Positions 45,956 through 55,338 of a stretch of 64,000 nt of DNA are shown one piece after another. How positions within the stretch are numbered: the first letter of the stretch is position 1; each line of letters opens with the position of its first letter. The stretch comes from Aquirickettsiella gammari (GTDB lineage Bacteria > Pseudomonadota > Gammaproteobacteria > Diplorickettsiales > Diplorickettsiaceae): positions 1,178,001-1,242,000 of the forward strand of contig OY969558.1 in the NCBI GenBank assembly GCA_963701065.1, in the 5' to 3' direction. Position numbers and translations under genes: made by a program. The notes under the pieces were generated by a model. That model did no database searches. It was not told where the DNA came from and saw only the letters and a program-made list of their open reading frames with translations.

Positions 45956-48067
45956 GTGGATCGACAAACTCCCATAGAACGTTATCGAAATATAGGTATT
46001 ATTGCCCATATTGATGCGGGGAAAACAACAACAACAGAGCGTATTTTGTTTTACACTGGAGTCTCCCATAAGCTAGGTGAAGTGCATGAAGGCACAGCGG
46101 TTATGGATTGGATGGCTCAGGAGCAAGAACGCGGCATCACCATTACCTCAGCGGCGACAACCTGTTTCTGGGATGGGATGGCTCATCAATTTCCTCAGCA
46201 TCGTATCAACATTATTGATACCCCAGGACACGTTGATTTTACCATTGAAGTAGAGCGTTCTTTGCGGGTATTGGATGGAGCTTGTGTTGTGTTTTGTGCT
46301 GTCAGTGGGGTTGAGCCGCAATCTGAAACAGTTTGGCGCCAAGCGAATAAGTATCAGGTCCCTCGTCTAGCCTTTGTGAATAAAATGGATAGAGCAGGAG
46401 CTAATTATTTACGCGTTGTTGATCAAATCGAAAAGCGCTTAGGTGGGCGGCCTATTCCTATTCATCTGCCGATAGGGGCGGAAGAAAATTTTGAAGGTGT
46501 TGTTGATTTAGTGCAGATGAAAGCGATTTACTGGGATGAAAGTACCCAAGGCATGCGTTTTGAGTATCGTGATATCCCGCCTGCTTTGCTGGCTGAATGT
46601 CAGAAATGGCATGAAAAATTAATGGAAGCCGTCGCAGAAGCATCCGATAAGATGACCGAACGTTATCTTAACGGAGATAAATTCACTATAGCAGAGGTTA
46701 AAGAGGCGATTCGCCAGCTGACCTTAACGAATAAAATTGTGCCAGTGCTTTGTGGTTCGGCCTTTAAGAATAAAGGTGTTCAAGCCATGTTAGATGGGGT
46801 TATTGAATATTTACCCGCGCCTAATGATGTGATGGCCATTAAGGGTGTGCTCGATGATGCGAATCAGACCGTTGCTGAAAGGCCGCCGGTTGATGATGCG
46901 CCTTTTGCTGCCTTAGCCTTTAAAATAGCCACCGATCCGTTTGTGGGCTCGCTGGTTTATTTTCGCGTCTACTCAGGTGTGGTTAAAAGTGGTGACAGTG
47001 TTTATAACCCAGTTAAAAGTAAAAAAGAGCGTATCGGGCGTATTGTGCAAATGCATGCCAATACACGAGAAGAGATAAAAGAAGTAAGAGCAGGTGATAT
47101 TGCGGCGGCTGTTGGGCTGAAATATACCACCACAGGGGATACGCTTTCGGATCCCGATAAGATTATTACTTTAGAGCGTATGGAGTTTCCTGAGCCGGTT
47201 ATTTCGGTTGCAGTAGAGCCAAAAACTAAGGCTGATCAAGAAAAGATGTCTATTGCTTTAAGCAAGTTAGCCCAAGAAGACCCCTCTTTTCGTGTGCGTG
47301 TGGATGAAGAATCCGGTCAAACCATTATATCCGGGATGGGTGAGCTTCATTTAGAGATTATTGTTGACCGTATGAAACGAGAGTTCAATGTGGCAGCGAA
47401 TGTGGGTAAGCCACAAGTGGCTTATCGAGAAACCATCCGTAAGGCCGTTGAGCAAGAAGGAAAATTTATTCGCCAAAGTGGTGGTCGTGGTCAATATGGC
47501 CATGTTTGGATTAAGCTAGAGCCGTTAGAGGCTGGTAAGGGTTATGAGTTTGAAAATGCGATTGTAGGTGGGGTTATTCCTAGGGAATATATCCCTGCTG
47601 TTGATAAAGGGATTAAGGAACAGTTAGAAAATGGTGTGATAGCAGGTTATCCTGTTGTCGACGTCAAGGTAGTGCTTTTCGATGGTTCTTACCATGATGT
47701 AGACTCCAGTGAAATGGCGTTCAAAATTGCTGGCTCGATGGCATTTAAAGAAGGTGCGCGGAAAGCAGCTCCTGTTTTATTAGAACCCATCATGCGTGTT
47801 GAAGTCGTGACCCCTGAAGAGTATATGGGTGATGTGATGGGCGATCTGAATCGTCGTCGCGGTATTTTACAGGGAATGGAAGATTTGCCGGCTGGAGGTG
47901 GAAAAATGATACGTGCCGAGGTTCCGCTTTCTGAAATGTTTGGTTACGCCACTGATTTACGTTCAGCAACCCAAGGACGAGCTACCTATACGATGGAATT
48001 TGGTAAATATAACGAGGCGCCCGCTAATGTTGCGGACGGTGTAATTCGTAAAAAAGAGAGTAATTAA
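45956..48067 (+). CDS. fusA: translation elongation factor G
   Basis: This 703-residue GTPase catalyses ribosomal translocation. The G domain has AHIDAGKTTTTERIL (P-loop), RGITITSAATT (switch I region), DTPGHVDF and NKMD. Domain IV includes GRGQYGHV. It starts at GTG 45956 with AAGGT upstream and follows rpsG by 27 bp. tufA is 20 bp downstream. Confidence 0.98.
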   Translation: MDRQTPIERYRNIGIIAHIDAGKTTTTERILFYTGVSHKLGEVHEGTAVMDWMAQEQERGITITSAATTCFWDGMAHQFPQHRINIIDTPGHVDFTIEVERSLRVLDGACVVFCAVSGVEPQSETVWRQANKYQVPRLAFVNKMDRAGANYLRVVDQIEKRLGGRPIPIHLPIGAEENFEGVVDLVQMKAIYWDESTQGMRFEYRDIPPALLAECQKWHEKLMEAVAEASDKMTERYLNGDKFTIAEVKEAIRQLTLTNKIVPVLCGSAFKNKGVQAMLDGVIEYLPAPNDVMAIKGVLDDANQTVAERPPVDDAPFAALAFKIATDPFVGSLVYFRVYSGVVKSGDSVYNPVKSKKERIGRIVQMHANTREEIKEVRAGDIAAAVGLKYTTTGDTLSDPDKIITLERMEFPEPVISVAVEPKTKADQEKMSIALSKLAQEDPSFRVRVDEESGQTIISGMGELHLEIIVDRMKREFNVAANVGKPQVAYRETIRKAVEQEGKFIRQSGGRGQYGHVWIKLEPLEAGKGYEFENAIVGGVIPREYIPAVDKGIKEQLENGVIAGYPVVDVKVVLFDGSYHDVDSSEMAFKIAGSMAFKEGARKAAPVLLEPIMRVEVVTPEEYMGDVMGDLNRRRGILQGMEDLPAGGGKMIRAEVPLSEMFGYATDLRSATQGRATYTMEFGKYNEAPANVADGVIRKKESN

Positions 48068-48087
48068 TAGTCATTGAGGTAAAAATT

Positions 48088-49290
48088 ATGGCCGTTGGAA
48101 AGTTTGTAAGAAATAAGCCCCATTTAAATGTGGGAACTATAGGCCACGTTGATCATGGCAAGACGACATTAACGGCGGCTATTACTAAATGTATGGCCGA
48201 GAAATTCGGTGGTGAAGCCATTGCATTTGATAAAATCGATAAAGCACCTGAAGAAAAGGCACGTGGTATTACCATTTCCACTTCCCATGTGGAGTATGAA
48301 AGTGATAAACGCCACTATGCCCACGTAGACTGTCCTGGCCACGCCGATTATGTTAAAAATATGATAACCGGTGCGGCGCAAATGGATGGTGCAATACTCG
48401 TGGTCAGTGCTGCAGATGGTCCTATGCCACAAACACGCGAACATATTTTATTAGCGCGACAAGTTGGAGTTCCTAATATTGTTGTGTTTATGAATAAATG
48501 CGACATGGTTGATGACGCTGAGTTATTAGACTTAGTCGAAATGGAAATCAGAGAGTTACTCTCAAAATATGAATTTCCTGGTGATGATGTTCCTATTATC
48601 CGCGGATCGGCCAAAAAGGCTTTAGAAGGTGATTGTGAAGGAGGTGGTGTATTTGCGTTGGTAAAGGCGATGGATGAGTATTATCCAGAACCCGTACGCG
48701 AAACGGATAAACCATTCTTAATGCCAATTGAAGATGTATTTACTATTTCGGGTCGAGGAACGGTAGTTACAGGCCGAGTTGAGCGTGGAATTATTAAAGT
48801 AGGCGAGCCTGTACAAGTAGTCGGTCTAAAAGCGGTGCAAGACACTTCTGTGACCGGCGTAGAAATGTTTCGTAAGTTGCTTGATCAGGGTGAGGCGGGC
48901 GATAACATCGGTGCTTTGATTCGTGGGTTAAAGCGAGAAGATGTTGAACGCGGCCAAGTATTAGCGAAACCAGGCACGGTAGAAGCTTATGTTGAATTTG
49001 AAGCGGAGATTTATGTATTGACCAAGGAAGAAGGGGGTCGTCATACCGCATTTATGAATAATTATAAACCACAATTTTATTTTAGAACTACCGATGTAAC
49101 TGGAACAATTAAGTTACCTGAAGGTTCTGAAATGGTGATGCCAGGTGATAATGTTAAAATTACAGTGACACTTATGAATGAATACGGTGTTGCGATGGAA
49201 AAAGGTTTACGTTTTGCGATTCGTGAAGGTGGTAAAACAGTAGGTTCCGGTGTTGTTTCTAATCTTCTTAAAAAAGGTAAAAAGGCCTAG
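48088..49290 (+). CDS. tufA: translation elongation factor Tu
   Basis: This 400-residue GTPase delivers aminoacyl-tRNA. Motifs GHVDHGKTT, RGITIST, DCPGHADY and NKCD are complete, and the C-terminal domains include RTTDVTGTIKLPEG. It is a few residues longer than E. coli EF-Tu. Because the usual tufB site near the tRNA cluster is empty, this is the only tuf gene in the window and may be the only one in the genome. rpsJ follows after 20 bp. Confidence 0.98.
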   Translation: MAVGKFVRNKPHLNVGTIGHVDHGKTTLTAAITKCMAEKFGGEAIAFDKIDKAPEEKARGITISTSHVEYESDKRHYAHVDCPGHADYVKNMITGAAQMDGAILVVSAADGPMPQTREHILLARQVGVPNIVVFMNKCDMVDDAELLDLVEMEIRELLSKYEFPGDDVPIIRGSAKKALEGDCEGGGVFALVKAMDEYYPEPVRETDKPFLMPIEDVFTISGRGTVVTGRVERGIIKVGEPVQVVGLKAVQDTSVTGVEMFRKLLDQGEAGDNIGALIRGLKREDVERGQVLAKPGTVEAYVEFEAEIYVLTKEEGGRHTAFMNNYKPQFYFRTTDVTGTIKLPEGSEMVMPGDNVKITVTLMNEYGVAMEKGLRFAIREGGKTVGSGVVSNLLKKGKKA

Positions 49291-49310
49291 TAGGTCAGTA
49301 GGAATTTATT

Positions 49311-49667
49311 ATGTCTTTAAAAAGCCAAGATTTTCGCATTTTGCTTCACGCATTTGATCATCGTTTAATCGATAAGGCGACTGAAAAAATTGTAACTTCG
49401 CTAAAGCGCACAGGCGCTATTATTTGTCCTATTCCTTTACCGACTAGGATCAAGAAACTTACTATTTTGACTTCGCCGCATGTTGATAAAGATGCACGTG
49501 ATCAATACGAGATACGCACACACAAGCGATTAATCGATGTTTATGCTTCAACGGACAAAACAGCCGATGCCCTCAAACGGCTCGACGATTTACCTTCTGA
49601 AGTCAATATCGAGCTAAGAACAATGGGTATCGATAAAAAAGAAAAGAGTGATAAGAAAGATAAGTAA
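49311..49667 (+). CDS. rpsJ: 30S ribosomal protein S10 (NusE)
   Basis: This 118-residue S10 also acts in transcription antitermination and NusG-ribosome coupling. Core signatures are LHAFDHRLIDKATEKIV and ISPHVNKDARDQYEIRTH-like TSPHVDKDARDQYEIRTH. The usual length is about 103; the last 15 residues are a Lys/Asp-rich tail (IDKKEKSDKKDK). The gap from tufA is only 20 bp, so no separate S10 leader region is present. Confidence 0.97.
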   Translation: MSLKSQDFRILLHAFDHRLIDKATEKIVTSLKRTGAIICPIPLPTRIKKLTILTSPHVDKDARDQYEIRTHKRLIDVYASTDKTADALKRLDDLPSEVNIELRTMGIDKKEKSDKKDK

Positions 49668-49704
49668 TTCCTTAAAGTGCTAACGAGAGTGAAGGTATTT
49701 AGTT

Positions 49705-50376
49705 ATGGCTATGGGTTTAATAGGTCGAAAATGTGGTATGACACAGATATATGCTGAGAATGGATCTGCTATCCCTGTTACACTCATTGAAATATTGCCT
49801 AATCGAGTGGTTCAAATAAAGACCAAAGAGCGCGATGGGTATGAGTCTGTTCAAGTAACTACCAATAAAAAAGCGGCTTCACGCTTAACAAAAGGCGAGG
49901 CAGGTCATTTTGCTAAGGCAAATGTTGAGCCAGGTAAAGGGCTTTGGGAGTTTCGGCTGAACGAAGAAGATAGTGAGTTTATTAAGGATTTGGCTTTAGG
50001 AAAAGAAATTAGTATTGATAATGTATTTAAACTGGGCGAGTGGGTTGATATAACGGGGACGAATAAGGGTAAGGGTTTTGCTGGGGTTATTAAGCGCTAC
50101 CACTTTTCTACTCAAGATGCGACGCATGGTAATTCGCTTTCACATCGTGCGCCGGGATCTATAGGTCAACGTCAGTCTCCGGGTCGGGTTTTTAAAGGCA
50201 AAAAGATGTGCGGACAATTAGGCAATCATCGTTGCACTATACAGTCCTTGGAGGTTGTAAAACTTGAGCCTGAGCGAAATTTGCTGCTTATTAAAGGAGC
50301 TGTTCCAGGTGCGCCAGGTGGGCAGGTTATTGTGAGACCGGCAGTAAGAAAGAAAAATAAACGCAACAAAGCTTAA
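49705..50376 (+). CDS. rplC: 50S ribosomal protein L3
   Basis: This 223-residue L3 is an early assembly protein reaching the peptidyl transferase centre. It begins MAMGLIGRKCGMTQIY and has the extended-loop segment TQDATHGNSLSHRAPGSIGQ, which includes the Gln normally methylated by PrmB. The tail is basic (RKKNKRNKA). It follows rpsJ in the S10 operon order. Confidence 0.98.
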   Translation: MAMGLIGRKCGMTQIYAENGSAIPVTLIEILPNRVVQIKTKERDGYESVQVTTNKKAASRLTKGEAGHFAKANVEPGKGLWEFRLNEEDSEFIKDLALGKEISIDNVFKLGEWVDITGTNKGKGFAGVIKRYHFSTQDATHGNSLSHRAPGSIGQRQSPGRVFKGKKMCGQLGNHRCTIQSLEVVKLEPERNLLLIKGAVPGAPGGQVIVRPAVRKKNKRNKA

Positions 50377-50424
50377 TCTCGTACAAAGAGATTAGTTTGA
50401 ATTATAAATTTTTGGAATGGCTTT

Positions 50425-51042
50425 ATGCAAGTGGCTTTAGTAACAGAAAATGGCTCGAATCAGAAACTTCAATTATCGGAAGCGGTTTTCGCTTGTCGTT
50501 TTAATGAGCCTTTAGTTCATCAGGTCGTTACGGCTTATTTAGCCGGTGGACGACAAGGGACGCGTGCACAAAAAAATCGTTCGGCGGTGAGCGGCGGTGG
50601 AAAAAAACCCTGGAAGCAAAAAGGAATGGGGCGCGCACGGGCAGGTACTATTCGTAGTCCGCTTTGGCGTAGTGGTGGCGTTACTTTTGCCGCCAGCACA
50701 CAAGATTTTTCACAGAAAGTAAATAAAAAAATGTATCGTGCTGCTATGCGATCGATATGTTCAGAATTGTTACGTCAAGAACGATTTTTAGTCATAGAGT
50801 CATTTGAAATGGATCAGGCTAAAACACGTGATTTACTAGCAAAGCTACAAGCGCTCAATATAACGCAGAAGGTGCTTATTATTCTTGAAGAGGTTAATAA
50901 AAACATTTATTTAGCCGCGCGAAATATTCATCGAATTGAATTAACGGACGTAGAGGCGATCAATCCAGTTAATTTAATTAATCATGAAAAGATACTCGTA
51001 ACAGCGCCTGCTTTAAAACAAATTGAGGAGCTCTTAGCCTAA
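50425..51042 (+). CDS. rplD: 50S ribosomal protein L4
   Basis: This 205-residue L4 lines the exit tunnel and, in E. coli, represses the S10 operon. The conserved loop contains GTRAQKNRSAVSGGGKKPW and GRARAGTIRSPLWRSGG. The stop overlaps the rplW start by one base, indicating translational coupling. Confidence 0.98.
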   Translation: MQVALVTENGSNQKLQLSEAVFACRFNEPLVHQVVTAYLAGGRQGTRAQKNRSAVSGGGKKPWKQKGMGRARAGTIRSPLWRSGGVTFAASTQDFSQKVNKKMYRAAMRSICSELLRQERFLVIESFEMDQAKTRDLLAKLQALNITQKVLIILEEVNKNIYLAARNIHRIELTDVEAINPVNLINHEKILVTAPALKQIEELLA

Positions 51043-51356
51043 TGAATATTATCCTAAGCAAACAACAGCAGCGCCGCTTTAAACTGATAGAAAAGCCACA
51101 TATATCTGAAAAGACTACCCGCTTAGCAGACAAGCATCGGCAATTTGTCTTTAAAGTATTGAAAGATGCCAGTAAACCAGAGATCAAACAAGCGGTAGAA
51201 TCTTTGTTTAATGTCAAAGTGGATGCGGTTCAGCTTTTGAATGTAAAAGCTAAACGCCGTCGCTTTAAGCAAGTTGAAGGTCAGTTAAAGGGTTGGAAAA
51301 AGGCTTACGTGAGTTTGAAAGAAGGTCACGACATTGATTTTACCGGAACAAAATAG
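51042..51356 (+). CDS. rplW: 50S ribosomal protein L23
   Basis: This 104-residue L23 sits at the tunnel exit and is a docking site for trigger factor and SRP. Family segments LIEKPHISEKTTRLAD and FNVKVDAVQLLNVKAKRRRF are present. It overlaps rplD by one base. Confidence 0.97.
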   Translation: MNIILSKQQQRRFKLIEKPHISEKTTRLADKHRQFVFKVLKDASKPEIKQAVESLFNVKVDAVQLLNVKAKRRRFKQVEGQLKGWKKAYVSLKEGHDIDFTGTK

Positions 51357-51371
51357 AGAGAAATAAGTATT

Positions 51372-52199
51372 ATGCCTAGTAAAAAAGCCAATCCTACCTC
51401 GCCAGGCCGCCGCTTTGTTGTTCAGATATCGAAAGCGGGTCTACATAAAGGTAAGCCATATAGTAATTTATTAGCGCCAAAACCTAAAAAGGGTGGGCGT
51501 AATAATCGAGGAAGAATTACCACGCGTCATCAAGGTGGTGGTCATAAACAATTATATCGTTTAATTGATTTTAAGCGTGATAAGGAAGGTATCATCGGTC
51601 GAGCAGAAAGAATAGAATACGATCCTAATCGTACTGCCCACATTGCCTTGATTCTCTATCCAGATGGAGAGCGGCGGTATATTTTGGCGCCAAATGACTT
51701 TAAAGTAGGTATGCAAGTTTCAGCGGGCCCAGAAGCAATGATTAGGCCAGGTAATGCATTACCATTGCGTAATATCCCAGTGGGTACGGTATTACATGCT
51801 ATAGAGCTAAAACCAGGTAAAGGTGCGCAATTAGCACGTAGTGCCGGCGCCTATGTACAGCTCATTGCACGAGAAGGAGATTATGCTACTATACGGCTGC
51901 GTTCGGGCGAGCTAAGAAAGGTTCCTGTCGAATGTAAAGCAAGTATTGGTGTTGTGAGTAATAATGACCATAATTTGCGTTCTTTAGGTAAAGCAGGTGC
52001 ATCACGCTGGCGTGGTATTCGTCCTACCGTTCGAGGTGTGGCAATGAACCCAGTTGACCATCCTCACGGTGGTGGTGAAGGTAAAACTTCGGGTGGCCGT
52101 CATCCTGTCAGTCCTTGGGGAGTTCCGACCAAGGGCTATAAAACCCGTCGAAGTAAACGTAATGGAAAAATGATAGTACAACGACGCAAAAAGAAATAA
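51372..52199 (+). CDS. rplB: 50S ribosomal protein L2
   Basis: This 275-residue L2 is needed for subunit joining and peptidyl transfer. The conserved C-terminal region VAMNPVDHPHGGGEGKTSGG contains the functionally important histidine. The length is normal. Confidence 0.98.
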   Translation: MPSKKANPTSPGRRFVVQISKAGLHKGKPYSNLLAPKPKKGGRNNRGRITTRHQGGGHKQLYRLIDFKRDKEGIIGRAERIEYDPNRTAHIALILYPDGERRYILAPNDFKVGMQVSAGPEAMIRPGNALPLRNIPVGTVLHAIELKPGKGAQLARSAGAYVQLIAREGDYATIRLRSGELRKVPVECKASIGVVSNNDHNLRSLGKAGASRWRGIRPTVRGVAMNPVDHPHGGGEGKTSGGRHPVSPWGVPTKGYKTRRSKRNGKMIVQRRKKK

Positions 52200-52222
52200 T
52201 TTAATTTAATGAGGTGATCCAA

Positions 52223-52516
52223 GTGCCACGCTCAGTAAAAAAAGGTCCATTTATTCATGGACATTTGATGAAAAAGGTTAATGCAACGCAAGCGGCTAGT
52301 GTTAAGCGACCCATTAAAACATGGTCGCGAAGCTCTATGGTTTTACCTGAAATGATAGGTTTAACGATAGCCGTTCATAATGGTCGTGATTTCGTGCCTA
52401 TCTATATTACTGAAAATATGATAGGTCATAAATTAGGAGAGTTTTCTATAACGCGAACTTTTCGTAGTCATAGAGCCGCGGATAAAAAGGCCAAAGGCGC
52501 CGATGAAAAAAAATAG
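52223..52516 (+). CDS. rpsS: 30S ribosomal protein S19
   Basis: This is a 97-residue S19 of the 30S head. I start it at GTG 52223 because GAGG lies 8 bp upstream and the product then begins with the family N-terminus PRSVKKGPFI. An ATC/ATG-type start at 52214 would overlap the ribosome binding site. The segment IGHKLGEFSITRTFRSH is typical. Confidence 0.96.
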   Translation: MPRSVKKGPFIHGHLMKKVNATQAASVKRPIKTWSRSSMVLPEMIGLTIAVHNGRDFVPIYITENMIGHKLGEFSITRTFRSHRAADKKAKGADEKK

Positions 52517-52541
52517 TTATAGAGTTAAAGGGGTATAGAAC

Positions 52542-52889
52542 GTGGAAGTTGCTGCACATTTAAAATACGCGAGATTGTCACCGCAAAAGTGTCGTTTAGT
52601 AGCCGATCAAGTACGTGGTTTGACCGTCGAAAAGGCATTGCAGGTGTTGACTTATAGCGTTAAAAAAAATGCTAAGGTCATAAAGAAAGTTTTAGAATCC
52701 GCGGTGGCTAATGCAGAACACAATGCAGGTGCTGATGTTGATTTACTGAAGGTGACGACTATTTTTGTTGATCAGGGTCCTACTTTAAAACGTATGCATG
52801 CTAGAGCCAAAGGGCGAAGTAATCGCATATTAAAACCTACCTGTCATATTACGGTGAAGGTTTCAGATGATAATGGGGAGAAAAACTAA
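52542..52889 (+). CDS. rplV: 50S ribosomal protein L22
   Basis: This 115-residue L22 lines the exit tunnel. It starts at GTG and has the family signature RMHARAKGRSNRILKPTCHI in its tunnel-loop hairpin. It is followed 2 bp later by rpsC. Confidence 0.97.
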   Translation: MEVAAHLKYARLSPQKCRLVADQVRGLTVEKALQVLTYSVKKNAKVIKKVLESAVANAEHNAGADVDLLKVTTIFVDQGPTLKRMHARAKGRSNRILKPTCHITVKVSDDNGEKN

Positions 52890-52891
52890 TT

Positions 52892-53668
52892 ATGGGCCAT
52901 AAGGTAAATCCTGTTGGAATTCGTTTAGGTATTACCCGAACATCGACAGCAAGGTGGTATGCAAAGAAATCTCGTGAATATGCGGATAATCTTTATAGTG
53001 ATTTGAAAGCGCGAGCGATGATTAGTAAAGCCTTATTACAGGCCGGTGTATCATCTATACATATAGAGAGATTTGCTCGGAATGCAAAGATTACTATTTA
53101 TGTAGCAAGACCGGGTGTAGTGATTGGGAAAAAAGGTGAATACATTGATCGTCTAAGGGAAAAGTTAGAAAAGCTTATGCTAGTACCGGTTCGACTTTCG
53201 GTGGTTGAGGTTAAGAAACCTGAATTAGATGCGAAGTTAGTAGCAGAAAATATTGCGCAACAGTTAGAACGCCGTGTTATGTTTCGTCGCGCTATGAAAC
53301 GAGCTGTTCAAACGGCATTACGTTTAGGTGCACTTGGAATTAAGATTAATGTCTCGGGTCGTTTAGGTGGCGCGGAGATTGCTAGAAGCGAGCGTTATCA
53401 AGAAGGAAGCGTGCCGTTACATACTTTTCGTGCCAACATCGATTATAGTTTAGCCGAAGCACAAACCACTTATGGAAAATTAGGTGTGAAGGTATGGATT
53501 TATAAAGGTGAAGTTTTTGATCGTTCGCAAATTTCTAATTTAGAAACGACAGAAGCTAAAACACAATACCTTGATGATCGAAATCAAAAGCATTATAGTC
53601 GCAGACGTCAATCCAGTGCTAAGCCGACTAATGTAAATAAAGAATTTGTTGAAGAAAACAAGCGTTAA
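52892..53668 (+). CDS. rpsC: 30S ribosomal protein S3
   Basis: This 258-residue S3 forms the mRNA entry helicase site. The KH domain has RPGVVIGKKGEYIDRLR, and the C-terminal domain has GRLGGAEIARSERYQEGSVPLHT. It is about 25 residues longer than E. coli S3 (233), owing to a polar C-terminal tail. Confidence 0.98.
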   Translation: MGHKVNPVGIRLGITRTSTARWYAKKSREYADNLYSDLKARAMISKALLQAGVSSIHIERFARNAKITIYVARPGVVIGKKGEYIDRLREKLEKLMLVPVRLSVVEVKKPELDAKLVAENIAQQLERRVMFRRAMKRAVQTALRLGALGIKINVSGRLGGAEIARSERYQEGSVPLHTFRANIDYSLAEAQTTYGKLGVKVWIYKGEVFDRSQISNLETTEAKTQYLDDRNQKHYSRRRQSSAKPTNVNKEFVEENKR

Positions 53669-53706
53669 AATGTTAATAAAGAATAGATAAAAATTGGGAA
53701 TAGATT

Positions 53707-54120
53707 ATGTTGCAACCCAAGCGAACAAAATATCGTAAGCAGTTTAAAGGGCGAAATCGCGGTATTGCTACACGGGGTACCGAGGTAAGCTTTGGTCAAT
53801 ATGGCTTAAAAGCAACAGCGGCTGGTTTTATTACATCCCGGCAAATTGAAGCTGCGCGTCGTGCTTTAACGCGTCACATTAAACGAGGAGGCAAGGTTTG
53901 GATCAGGATATTTCCTGATAAACCGATTACTAAAAAGCCTTTAGAAGTACGTCAAGGTAAAGGAAAAGGAAGTGTTGAGTATTGGGTAGCTGTTATTCAA
54001 CCAGGACGTGTTTTATTTGAAATGGAAGGTATATCGGCAGATACTGCTAAGGTTGCTTTAAAATTAGCGGCTGCAAAATTACCTATGACTACTAACTTTG
54101 TTACGCGGACGGTACTTTAA
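53707..54120 (+). CDS. rplP: 50S ribosomal protein L16
   Basis: This 137-residue L16 contacts A-site tRNA. It begins MLQPKRTKYRKQFKGRNRG and has GKGKGSVEYWVAVIQPGRVLFE. The stop overlaps the rpmC start by one base. Confidence 0.98.
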   Translation: MLQPKRTKYRKQFKGRNRGIATRGTEVSFGQYGLKATAAGFITSRQIEAARRALTRHIKRGGKVWIRIFPDKPITKKPLEVRQGKGKGSVEYWVAVIQPGRVLFEMEGISADTAKVALKLAAAKLPMTTNFVTRTVL

Positions 54121-54317
54121 TGAAAACAAAACAATTGCGGGAGTTATCTCTCGAATCACTTAAAGAAGAGATAGTTCACATGGGGCGCGAACAATTTAAT
54201 TTAAAGTTACAGCATGCAACGCGTCAATTAACCACGACACACAGACTGAAAGCGGTTAGACGTACCTTAGCCCGATCATTAACCATTTTAAACGAAAAAA
54301 TAGGCCAGAAAGTATGA
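54120..54317 (+). CDS. rpmC: 50S ribosomal protein L29
   Basis: This 65-residue helical-hairpin protein (KQLRELSLESLKEEIVHMGREQ) sits near the tunnel exit. It overlaps rplP by 1 base and rpsQ by 4 bases. Confidence 0.96.
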   Translation: MKTKQLRELSLESLKEEIVHMGREQFNLKLQHATRQLTTTHRLKAVRRTLARSLTILNEKIGQKV

Positions 54318-54607
54318 GCCAAGCTAGTAAAGTCAATCGTACCTTAGTTGGACGGGTAATCAGTAACAAAATGGATAAAACCATTAATGTTGCGATAGAA
54401 CGCAAGGTGAAACATCCGAAGTATGGAAAATATTTGAAGCGCAGTAGTAAAATATTGGCGCACGATCCTGAAAACCAATGTCATGAAGGGGATACTGTCC
54501 TTATTCAGGAAGGAAGACCTATTTCAAAGCGTAAAGCGTGGATACTGGTAAAAGTAATGCTCAAAACCTTAACTCAGCAAGCAGTTGCTGAGGAAACAAT
54601 AGGATAG
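54314..54607 (+). CDS. rpsQ: 30S ribosomal protein S17
   Basis: This 97-residue OB-fold S17 contains GRVISNKMDKTINVAIERKVKHPKYGKY. The C-terminal end (TLTQQAVAEETIG) is about 13 residues longer than in E. coli. It is translationally coupled to rpmC by an ATGA overlap and is the last gene of the S10 operon. Confidence 0.97.
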   Translation: MSQASKVNRTLVGRVISNKMDKTINVAIERKVKHPKYGKYLKRSSKILAHDPENQCHEGDTVLIQEGRPISKRKAWILVKVMLKTLTQQAVAEETIG

Positions 54608-54617
54608 GGGTAGCACT

Positions 54618-54986
54618 ATGATACAAATGCAAACAGAACTTGAAGTAGCAGATAATAGCGGTGCACGTCGCGTTATGTGTATAAAAGTATTAGGTGGATC
54701 AAAGCGCCGTTACGCCGGTGTAGGGGATGTGGTTAGAATTAGTGTTAAAGATGCTGTTCCACGTGGAAAAGTGAAAAAGGGCGAAGTTTGCCATGCCGTG
54801 GTAGTGCGTACTAAAAAGGGCGTTCGCAGACAAGACGGTAGCGTGTTACGTTTTGATAGCAACGCGGTTATTTTGTTAACACCACAGTTGCAGCCCTTAG
54901 GTACACGGGTTTTTGGTCCAGTTCCAAGAGAACTACGTACCGAACGCTTTATGAAAATTATCTCATTAGCATCTGAAGTATTATAA
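54618..54986 (+). CDS. rplN: 50S ribosomal protein L14
   Basis: This 122-residue L14 (MIQMQTELEVADNSGARRVMC) forms an intersubunit bridge. It is the first spc-operon gene but lies only 10 bp after rpsQ, so the S10 and spc units appear joined. Confidence 0.98.
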   Translation: MIQMQTELEVADNSGARRVMCIKVLGGSKRRYAGVGDVVRISVKDAVPRGKVKKGEVCHAVVVRTKKGVRRQDGSVLRFDSNAVILLTPQLQPLGTRVFGPVPRELRTERFMKIISLASEVL

Positions 54987-55000
54987 GGTAGCTTATTGAT

Positions 55001-55321
55001 ATGCGTAAAATTAGAAAAGGTGATACGGTCATAGCCTTAACAGGTAAAGATAAAGGCAAACAAGGCAAGGTATTACAGCTTTTAGTGGCTAAAAATAGAG
55101 CTTGTGTTGAAGGGATTAACCTGGTCAAAAAACATGTTAAACCAAATCCACAAAAAGGGGTTACGGGAGGGATAGTCACGCAAGAAGCGGCTATTCATTT
55201 AACAAATCTTGCTTTATACAACCCAGTTACGAAAAAAGGTGAAAAAGTAGCAATTAAGATTTTAGCGGATGGAAAACCGGTTCGTATTTTTAAATCCAGT
55301 GGTGAGTTGGTTGATATCTAA
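55001..55321 (+). CDS. rplX: 50S ribosomal protein L24
   Basis: This 106-residue KOW-domain assembly initiator has the motif KIRKGDTVIALTGKDKGKQGKVL. The length is normal. rplE follows after 17 bp. Confidence 0.97.
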   Translation: MRKIRKGDTVIALTGKDKGKQGKVLQLLVAKNRACVEGINLVKKHVKPNPQKGVTGGIVTQEAAIHLTNLALYNPVTKKGEKVAIKILADGKPVRIFKSSGELVDI

Positions 55322-55338
55322 TAATTAGGTGAGATTTG